Under the pieces are notes generated by a model. That model ran no database searches and was not told where the DNA came from. It saw nothing but the letters and a program-made list of their open reading frames with translations. Both the position numbers and the translations under genes were made by a program. Below, piece by piece: positions 1-4,660 of a stretch of 6,383 nt of DNA. This stretch comes from Bacillota bacterium (GTDB lineage: Bacteria; Bacillota_I; Bacilli_A; MOL361; Turicibacteraceae): NCBI GenBank assembly GCA_003486705.1, contig DNGE01000019.1, forward strand, positions 1,910 through 8,292, given 5' to 3'. The stretch's first letter is position 1, and every line of letters starts with the position of its first letter.

Positions 1-280
1 TGGGAAGCTGATTTAATCTAATGAAATACCAGATGGTGTCACTTGAATTTCAACGGTTGCCTTCGTAAAATAAAAAGGTCGATGATAACACCCCTACAAA
101 TTAGAGAATAAGTGGTTAAATGATGGGGAGTGCAATGCTCATTAAGGTGAATCAATTGAATTAACAGTTATAAAAATGAACCGAAAAGAATGTGTTCAGG
201 TATATGAATATTGACGCTATATTTTCAATGTTATGTTGGTGTAAGTAGGGTAAAAATGGCAGTTTATTAGATGTTAAGTC

Positions 281-307
281 GGGTGGTACTATTTTTTATT
301 TTTTTTT
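281..307 (+). promoter_or_regulatory. T-box-like antiterminator core plus T-run (possible remnant)
   Basis: GGGTGGTAC matches most of the conserved T-box core (AGGGTGGNACCGCG), whose TGGN bulge pairs with the acceptor end of uncharged tRNA. The CGCG part that should follow is replaced by a T-rich run, and I cannot identify a Stem I specifier loop or a competing terminator stem. It is therefore either a degenerate T-box or a chance match. Function as a working riboswitch is not supported by what can be seen. Confidence 0.2.
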
Positions 308-338
308 GAAAAGAATGAATCCTAAATGGGCTATCACA

Positions 339-347
339 TGTTAAAAT
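339..347 (+). promoter_or_regulatory. Possible extended -10 promoter element for the RnfD-like gene
   Basis: TGTTAAAAT contains a TG dinucleotide one base before TAAAAT (342-347), one mismatch from TATAAT. No good -35 lies 16-18 bases upstream; TTGAAA at 306-311 is too distant (30-base spacer). Transcription from here would start near 354 and give a leader of about 30 bases ending at the TTG start codon. Confidence 0.3.
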
Positions 348-374
348 AGAAGAGTTGAGATCAGTTTAGAAAGT

Positions 375-387
375 AGGGGGAGCGTTG
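375..387 (+). promoter_or_regulatory. Ribosome binding site supporting a TTG start
   Basis: AGGGGG (375-380) lies four bases before TTG (385-387). The spacing is short, but this is the strongest purine-rich site near the gene. The alternative in-frame ATG codons at 415 and 418 are preceded only by a weak GGTTGGG stretch, so the TTG start is preferred, though not certain. Confidence 0.45.
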
Positions 388-1458
388 GAAAAAGTAAAAG
401 GTTGGGTAAAAAATATGATGCAACGCCGTTCAAAAATGAAGGCGTATGGAGAGAAGCAAGTTCGATATTTATTACTGGTTCTAAGTTTATTATTACTAGT
501 AGGGATAACGATTGAGTATTTTTATTATGCCACGCTTGGGCATTTAGGTGAGGCGATTGCATTAGAAATCGTTAGGGACCGTTTCGTGAAGTGGTTTGCG
601 GTTGTTGGGGTTGTGTTAGTTCTTGATTTTATATTAGCAAGTATTAAAGGCTTAAGATTGAAATCAATAAAAGATTTTTTTATTCAGATGAGTCGTCGAC
701 CTGCTCTGCCTTTTGCATTAATGAATATATTATTGTTATCATTTGATATTCCAATTAGTTCATTGCTACTTGGGAGTATTGTCATTACGTTATGTTGTCA
801 AAATACTAAGATCGGGTATAGTTACTATCCGATTCACCCTGTTATTATTGGATATTTTGTCGGACTAATTTCCATCATTAAAAACTATTCTCAATTTGGA
901 ATTGTTGATAATCCATCGGTATTAAATGCACCGTATCTGGCTGTGGTTTCGGGACCTGTGGTGCTGAACTTTGAACAGTTTAATTTAAAATATTATTCAC
1001 TTCAAGCCGTTTCATTAGGGTTACATGAATCAAGTTTGAGCTTTATCTTAATTCTGCCGATGATTTTAATAGGATTGTTTTTAATTAGAAGACGAATCAT
1101 TGATTTTAAAGTTACGTTAACTTATGTTTCAATTTATCTTATTTTAAGTTTAGCGTATCTTCAAGGGGCAACGTTTGAACCGTGGATTTTTATTTTACAA
1201 GCATTTAATGGCAGTATGATTGCCATTGCGTTTTTCATGCTCACGGATGTTGTGACACTACCAAGTCATACTTTTTATAAATATTTTTATGTCGCATTTG
1301 TTTCGTTACTTACGTTTATTTGCACGTACTACATTCATTTTGTTTACGGACCAATCTTAGCTATTGGGGTGAGTCAAATCCTCATGTTTGTGACACATCT
1401 TATTTCTTCGCTATTTGCACCGAGTCTTAAAGTTCAATTTAATAAAGCATCTTCATAA
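385..1458 (+). CDS. Divergent solitary RnfD/NqrB-like membrane protein
   Basis: This is a 357-residue polytopic membrane protein with about nine or ten hydrophobic segments after a basic N-terminus (residues 1-27). Three blocks resemble the RnfD/NqrB/RsxD family (PF03116): HPVIIGYFV (151-159), at the place of the family NPALxGRAF; LHESSLSFILILPMILIG (213-230) followed by a basic loop, at the place of GSxGExSxLAxLxGG; and AFFMLTDVVTLPS (282-294), close to the family AFFMATDxVTSP. In true RnfD and NqrB a threonine in an SGAT/TGAT-type motif before the second block carries covalent FMN. Here that region (about 183-200) has no such motif. None of the other Rnf subunits is adjacent. Translation is read from TTG at 385, preceded by AGGGGG (375-380); in-frame ATGs at 415 and 418 have weaker upstream sites. 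Family membership is inferred from motifs only; the electron-transfer role and partner are unknown. Confidence 0.65.
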   Translation: MEKVKGWVKNMMQRRSKMKAYGEKQVRYLLLVLSLLLLVGITIEYFYYATLGHLGEAIALEIVRDRFVKWFAVVGVVLVLDFILASIKGLRLKSIKDFFIQMSRRPALPFALMNILLLSFDIPISSLLLGSIVITLCCQNTKIGYSYYPIHPVIIGYFVGLISIIKNYSQFGIVDNPSVLNAPYLAVVSGPVVLNFEQFNLKYYSLQAVSLGLHESSLSFILILPMILIGLFLIRRRIIDFKVTLTYVSIYLILSLAYLQGATFEPWIFILQAFNGSMIAIAFFMLTDVVTLPSHTFYKYFYVAFVSLLTFICTYYIHFVYGPILAIGVSQILMFVTHLISSLFAPSLKVQFNKASS

Positions 1459-1484
1459 GCTAGGCCAAGGCCCTAGCTTTTTTT
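1457..1484 (+). terminator. Rho-independent terminator after the RnfD-like gene
   Basis: AAGCTAGG (1457-1464) pairs perfectly with CCTAGCTT (1472-1479) across a seven-base loop, followed by a run of T (1478-1484). The stem begins inside the stop codon (1456-1458), so the gene ends directly in its terminator. It separates this gene from the permease downstream. Confidence 0.9.
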
Positions 1485-1595
1485 GTTGAAATGAAAAGAC
1501 ATAAATGGCAACTTATTGTAAGAAATGGTAAAAGATTTGGGGGTGAGCATAATAATAGTAAAAGTATACATAATATAGAGATATCAGGTTAGTAG

Positions 1596-1610
1596 AGGTG
1601 AGCGATAATG
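1596..1610 (+). promoter_or_regulatory. Ribosome binding site of the AI-2E-family permease
   Basis: AGGTG (1596-1600, within AGAGGTGAG) lies seven bases before the ATG at 1608. A near copy of the same string, GGTGAGC followed by ATAAT, occurs about 55 bases upstream (1542-1553) but has no start codon after it. No convincing -35/-10 pair can be recognised in the 1485-1595 spacer; TATACA at 1565-1570 is the best -10-like string. Confidence 0.6.
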
Positions 1611-2690
1611 GATAAGTTTATTGGAAAGTATCGAAAATTAATTAATTTCTGTTTATATAGTTTATGTGTTACCTTTGTTTTATTAATTGTTTTATTATCA
1701 ATGAAGACCTCTCCCTTTTGGTTAAAACTATTAAAAGACATCTGGCATACGCTCATTCCGTTTCTCATTGCTTTTTTATTAGCGTATCTCATTCATCCAC
1801 TCATTTCGTTTATTGAATCGTTAAAGTTACCAAGAGGAATATCCATTTTGCTATTTTACTTTATTATCTTTGGGTCTTTATATGCGCTAATTTCATGGTT
1901 TTTACCGACGATCTTTTTAGAAATTAGAGGACTTATTTCAAACATTCCAGATTACTTAGAATCCATACAAGAGCAAATTTTGATTTTAGATATTAAATTT
2001 AATTTAAACTTAAGTGATACGATTACAGCAGAGTATGAAAATATAATGAATCATTTTTCAGAACATGTTCAAAACATTGTCGGACTTACCTTTAATTTTT
2101 TATCATCCATGGTCGGTTCATTTATTTCAATAATTATTGTTCCAATTGCGCTATTTTACTTCTTAAAAGATTATGAAAAAATCTTATCTCTTTTTGTTTT
2201 CTTAGTGCCTAAAAAATATAAACACCATGCCGTATCGTTTGGCGAACTACTCGATCAATCACTCGGATCATATTTACGAGGACTCTTATTAGTCATGTTA
2301 TGTTTGTCTTTTATCGGAACGTTTTTGTTTATGTTTGCGGGTATTGAGTATTCATTACTATTTGGTTTTTTAGTTGGATTTACTGATTTTATACCGTTTA
2401 TTGGACCGATTATTGGGGCTATTCCTGTTGTGTTTTATGCCTTATCCATCTCTTGGAACAAAGTCATTACAGTGATCTTAATTGTTGCTATTTTGCAATT
2501 TATTGAAGCGAACATTCTCCAGCCACTTATTATCGGTCGCAACCTAGATCTACATCCACTTCTTGTCATGGTGGCTGTTTTATTAGCGGGTGCTATTTTT
2601 GGATTCCAAGGCGTTATCTTAGCATTTCCGATCATTATTATTATCAAGTGTATGATCTCGTATCGTCGTTTGTTGAAAGAGAAAGATTAA
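1608..2690 (+). CDS. AI-2E family (UPF0118) transporter-like permease
   Basis: This 360-residue membrane protein has the layout of PF01594: paired hydrophobic segments at the N-terminus (about 11-31 and 45-66) and a third (about 76-100), a more polar stretch (about 105-155), then a hydrophobic C-terminal half. Family motifs are visible in order: PFLIAFLLAYLIHPL (51-65), FYFLKDYEKI (183-192), SYLRGLLLVM (221-230), DFIPFIGPIIGAIP (260-273), QFIEANILQPLIIG (297-310) with LHPLLV just after it (315-320), and GFQGVILAFP (332-341). The length is normal for the family. Characterised members include the autoinducer-2 exporter TqsA and some Na+(Li+)/H+ antiporters, so the substrate cannot be read from sequence. 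The gene stands alone: a strong terminator lies before it, and a 286-bp spacer with a candidate deoC promoter lies after it. No autoinducer gene is nearby, and a quorum-sensing role should not be assumed. Confidence 0.85.
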   Translation: MDKFIGKYRKLINFCLYSLCVTFVLLIVLLSMKTSPFWLKLLKDIWHTLIPFLIAFLLAYLIHPLISFIESLKLPRGISILLFYFIIFGSLYALISWFLPTIFLEIRGLISNIPDYLESIQEQILILDIKFNLNLSDTITAEYENIMNHFSEHVQNIVGLTFNFLSSMVGSFISIIIVPIALFYFLKDYEKILSLFVFLVPKKYKHHAVSFGELLDQSLGSYLRGLLLVMLCLSFIGTFLFMFAGIEYSLLFGFLVGFTDFIPFIGPIIGAIPVVFYALSISWNKVITVILIVAILQFIEANILQPLIIGRNLDLHPLLVMVAVLLAGAIFGFQGVILAFPIIIIIKCMISYRRLLKEKD

Positions 2691-2827
2691 TCATTTACTT
2701 AAGAGCTAACACACCTCAAGTTTCAAGCACATAAATCATGATTTTAACGATGAATGACTTTATTTAATTAGGGGCAACTAAAAAGGTGAAACATTGAATT
2801 TCTTAGCAAAATTTGATAGAATGAGTA

Positions 2828-2916
2828 TTGTTATAAAAATAAAGTGCTTTATTTACCTAAAATAACTTGTTATGGAATAATTTCTTTTCAATGGATAATA
2901 AATAAAGAAATAACAA
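2828..2916. repeat. Cluster of short dyads upstream of the deoC promoter
   Basis: Several small symmetric elements sit just upstream of the candidate deoC -10. AAATAAAG (2837-2844) and CTTTATTT (2847-2854) form a perfect 18-bp dyad around TG, and a further AAATAAAG copy lies at 2900-2907. ATAAC-TT-GTTAT (2862-2873) is a perfect 12-bp dyad. TTGTTAT occurs at 2828-2834 and 2867-2873 and inverted as ATAACAA at 2910-2916. TTTCTTT (2881-2887) is the inverse of AAAGAAA (2904-2910). They precede the likely transcription start, so they would act as DNA sites rather than RNA hairpins. The binding protein is unknown, and AT-rich sequence produces such matches fairly easily. Confidence 0.4.
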
Positions 2917-2929
2917 ATCCTTAATTAGG

Positions 2930-2935
2930 TATACT
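2930..2935 (+). promoter_or_regulatory. Candidate -10 element of the deoCD promoter
   Basis: TATACT is one mismatch from the consensus TATAAT and lies about 42 bases before the deoC start codon. No recognisable -35 hexamer is found 16-18 bases upstream. That could mean an activator-dependent promoter or simply a weak one. Transcription would begin near 2942, giving a leader of about 35 bases. An imperfect dyad centred on TAATTA (2917-2932) overlaps this element. Confidence 0.5.
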
Positions 2936-2962
2936 AAAGTCAGAGCAGCAAGCAATTTACTT

Positions 2963-2979
2963 AAGGAGGAATTTGAATG
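2963..2979 (+). promoter_or_regulatory. Strong ribosome binding site of deoC
   Basis: AAGGAGG (2963-2969) matches the Shine-Dalgarno consensus and lies seven bases before the ATG at 2977. It fixes the deoC start and suggests efficient translation. Confidence 0.85.
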
Positions 2980-3639
2980 TTAGTCAATAAATTAATTGAT
3001 CATACCGTTTTAAAACCAGACACAACAAAAGCTCAAATTTTACAATTATGTCAAGAAGCAAAAGAACATGATTTCGCATCAGTTTGCGTAAATCCAACTT
3101 GGGTTTCTTTATGTGCTAAAGAATTAGAAGGAACAGATGTAAAAACGTGTACGGTTATTGGGTTCCCTTTAGGTGCAACATTAAAAGAAGTTAAAGCATT
3201 AGAAACAAAGTTAGCGATTGAAGCGGGTGCAACTGAAATTGATATGGTTATCAATGTTGGTGCTGCAAAAGACGGAGATTGGAACTTAGTTTACGAAGAT
3301 ATTAAAGCGGTTGTTGATGCTGCAAATGGTGTGTTAGTAAAAGTTATTATTGAAACATGCTTATTAACAGACGAAGAAAAAGTAAAAGCTTGTGAAATGT
3401 CAGTTAAAGCAGGTGCTCATTTTGTTAAAACATCAACAGGATTCTCAACGGGTGGTGCAACAAAAGAAGACGTTGCTTTAATGCGTCAAACAGTAGGTGA
3501 ACACGTGGGTGTTAAAGCATCTGGTGGAGTCCGTACAAGTGACGACTTGAAAGTAATGGTTGAAGCGGGTGCTAACCGCATCGGAACATCTGGTGGGGTA
3601 TCATTAGTTCAAGGTAAAGAAAATAAAACAGCTTATTAA
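2977..3639 (+). CDS. deoC: Deoxyribose-phosphate aldolase (DERA, EC 4.1.2.4)
   Basis: This cytoplasmic class I aldolase cleaves 2-deoxy-D-ribose 5-phosphate into acetaldehyde and D-glyceraldehyde 3-phosphate, the last step of deoxyribonucleoside breakdown. The 220-residue protein has the length of Bacillus-type DeoC and is shorter than the 259-residue E. coli enzyme. Active-site residues are present: Schiff-base lysine K151 in VKTSTGF (E. coli K167), the second lysine K180 in VKASGG (E. coli K201) and D89 in EIDMVINVG (E. coli D102). The phosphate-binding glycines of GTSGG (203-207) are present too. The chain ends in a tyrosine (Y220), as does E. coli DeoC, whose terminal tyrosine aids catalysis. 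The gene is first in a two-gene unit, 29 bases ahead of deoD. Codons are strongly biased to A or T endings, consistent with good expression. Confidence 0.97.
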   Translation: MLVNKLIDHTVLKPDTTKAQILQLCQEAKEHDFASVCVNPTWVSLCAKELEGTDVKTCTVIGFPLGATLKEVKALETKLAIEAGATEIDMVINVGAAKDGDWNLVYEDIKAVVDAANGVLVKVIIETCLLTDEEKVKACEMSVKAGAHFVKTSTGFSTGGATKEDVALMRQTVGEHVGVKASGGVRTSDDLKVMVEAGANRIGTSGGVSLVQGKENKTAY

Positions 3640-3656
3640 AAATTAACATAGAAATT

Positions 3657-3671
3657 GGAGTGACAATCATG
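3657..3671 (+). promoter_or_regulatory. Ribosome binding site deciding the deoD start
   Basis: GGAGTGA (3657-3663) lies five bases before ATG 3669-3671. A GTG at 3660-3662 is in the same frame but sits inside this Shine-Dalgarno sequence and has nothing suitable upstream. The ATG also gives the N-terminus MVKATPHIG, in register with the family MATPHI, so the ATG is the real start. Confidence 0.85.
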
Positions 3672-4379
3672 GTAAAAGCGACACCACATATTGGCGTATC
3701 AGAACACGGAGTAATTGCAGAAACAGTTTTATTACCAGGAGATCCATTACGTGCAAAATACATTGCAGATAACTTCTTAGAAGATGCTGTGCAATTTAAT
3801 ACAGTACGTAACATGTTTGGATATACTGGAACTTACAAAGGTAAAAAAATCTCAGTTATGGGATCAGGAATGGGGATGCCGTCAATCGGTATTTACTCAT
3901 ACGAGTTAATTCATTTCTACGGATGTAAAAATTTAATCCGTATCGGTTCTTGTGGATCGTTCCAAGAGGATGTTAAAATCCGCGATGTTATCATCGGAAT
4001 GGGAGCTTGTACAAACTCAAACTACGCTTCTCAATACGGTTTACCAGGAACTTATGCACCGATTGCATCTTGGGAATTATTAAATAAAGCTGTAACGGTA
4101 GCTAAGGAAAAAGGAACTGAAGTTAAAGTAGGTAACATTTTATCATCAGATATTTTCTATGATGCACAACCAGACATTTGGAAAAAATGGGCTGAAATGG
4201 GTGTTATGGGTGTTGAAATGGAAGCTGCTGCGTTATACATGAATGCTGCTAAAGCAGGTGTTAATGCCTTATGTATCTTAACTGTTTCTGACTCATTAGT
4301 CACTCACGAAGCAACAACAGCTGAAGAGCGTCAAAACACATTCACAAAAATGATGGAAATCGCATTAGAATTAGCTTAA
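3669..4379 (+). CDS. deoD: Purine-nucleoside phosphorylase, DeoD type (EC 2.4.2.1)
   Basis: The enzyme splits purine (deoxy)ribonucleosides with phosphate into free base and (deoxy)ribose 1-phosphate; the family works as a hexamer in the cytoplasm. The 236-residue protein matches the E. coli type closely in length. Residues recognisable by correspondence with E. coli DeoD are H7 (H4), the GDPLR phosphate loop at 24-28 (G20 to R24), R47 (R43), R91 and S94 in RIGSCGS (R87, S90), and E183-M184-E185 in GVEMEAA (179-181). The catalytic pair is D208 in VSDSLVTHE (D204) with R221 (R217). The acidic general catalyst and its arginine are what separate this family from the other trimeric PNPs. It follows deoC by 29 bases and ends in a strong terminator, so the two are co-transcribed. 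The gene for phosphopentomutase, which joins the two reactions, is not in the window. Confidence 0.97.
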   Translation: MVKATPHIGVSEHGVIAETVLLPGDPLRAKYIADNFLEDAVQFNTVRNMFGYTGTYKGKKISVMGSGMGMPSIGIYSYELIHFYGCKNLIRIGSCGSFQEDVKIRDVIIGMGACTNSNYASQYGLPGTYAPIASWELLNKAVTVAKEKGTEVKVGNILSSDIFYDAQPDIWKKWAEMGVMGVEMEAAALYMNAAKAGVNALCILTVSDSLVTHEATTAEERQNTFTKMMEIALELA

Positions 4380-4383
4380 TTAT

Positions 4384-4417
4384 AAAAAAACGTCATCGCT
4401 TCGATGACGTTTTTTTT
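4384..4417. terminator. Bidirectional intrinsic terminator between deoD and amt
   Basis: CGTCATCG (4391-4398) and CGATGACG (4402-4409) form a perfect eight-pair stem around a three-base CTT, or six pairs with a seven-base loop. Seven A precede the stem (4384-4390) and eight T follow it (4410-4417), so it can stop transcription from deoD and, read on the other strand, from amt. It lies five bases after the deoD stop but 244 bases beyond the amt stop. Confidence 0.9.
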
Positions 4418-4660
4418 ATTAGTTCTACGTTTAGTGTTTTCTTTTTAAACCTCGTTATGTCATTGTCGCTTGAATCTGAATCCATTCCCCATTAGAAAAG
4501 CTTTCGCGAAATATCGTTACGCTTATGTATTTAAGCATAGCGTAGTTTTCTGACACCTACACACCGTTCACATCTGTTACACCGTAATCTTAAGGACGTC
4601 CACTGATTTAACCGAAGATAGGTGACAACACTTTACTTCTTTCGTTGACCTTATGCCAAC
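4418..4660. other. Convergent spacer without a recognised gene, with small hairpins
   Basis: This stretch separates the 3' ends of deoD and amt. It holds a bulged stem-loop, TACGCTTATG (4518-4527) against CATAGCGTA (4536-4544), followed on the + strand by only four T (4546-4549). It also has the perfect palindromes TTTCGCGAAA (4502-4511), overlapping AAAGCTTT (4497-4504), and GGACGTCC (4594-4601). A 33-codon open frame from GTG lies on the minus strand at 4455-4556 without a good ribosome binding site; I do not call it. By eye the spacer is less AT-rich than the other intergenic regions here. It may be a long amt 3' untranslated region, since the next clear terminator on that strand is at 4384-4417. 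Confidence 0.5.

Larger units (their letters stand above)
1..384. other. Non-coding leader region upstream of the RnfD-like gene
   Basis: No frame in this stretch gives a convincing gene: stops are frequent on both strands, and the open runs that begin with ATG (for example 121-165 and 204-248) are about 14 codons without a good ribosome binding site. It holds a T-box-like nonamer GGGTGGTAC at 281-289, followed at once by a T-rich run (six T, one A, nine T; 292-307), and a possible extended -10 at 339-347. I see no clear terminator hairpin in front of the T-run. The left part may be a leader or the decayed remnant of one; what lies upstream is outside the window. Confidence 0.5.

Noticed and set aside
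1165..1182. A GAT triplet (residues 261-263) in the RnfD-like protein that could be taken for the flavin-attachment motif.
   Set aside because: It lies after the H-E-S-S block and just before AFFMLTD, while the real flavin threonine of RnfD/NqrB lies before the equivalent block.
2697..2721. ACTTAAG and CTCAAGT just after the permease stop as a possible terminator.
   Set aside because: The stem has a mismatch and an eleven-base loop, and only a few T follow, so it is too weak to call.
2762..2774. ATTTAATTAGGGG is shared with the minus strand upstream of amt (6340-6352), suggesting a common regulatory site.
   Set aside because: In AT-rich sequence of this length a pair of identical 13-mers is expected about once or twice by chance, and the amt copy overlaps its ribosome binding site.
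4455..4556. A 33-codon open frame on the minus strand from GTG, with reasonable-looking composition.
   Set aside because: No good ribosome binding site, no recognised family, and an open run of this size is expected by chance in this composition.
4550..4640. Minus-strand translations here give fragments such as VTDVNGV, which recall the P-II motif TVTxVxGxG, hinting at a decayed second glnB.
   Set aside because: The similarity is a few residues, needs frameshifts, and no downstream P-II motif follows in any frame. A translated search would settle it.
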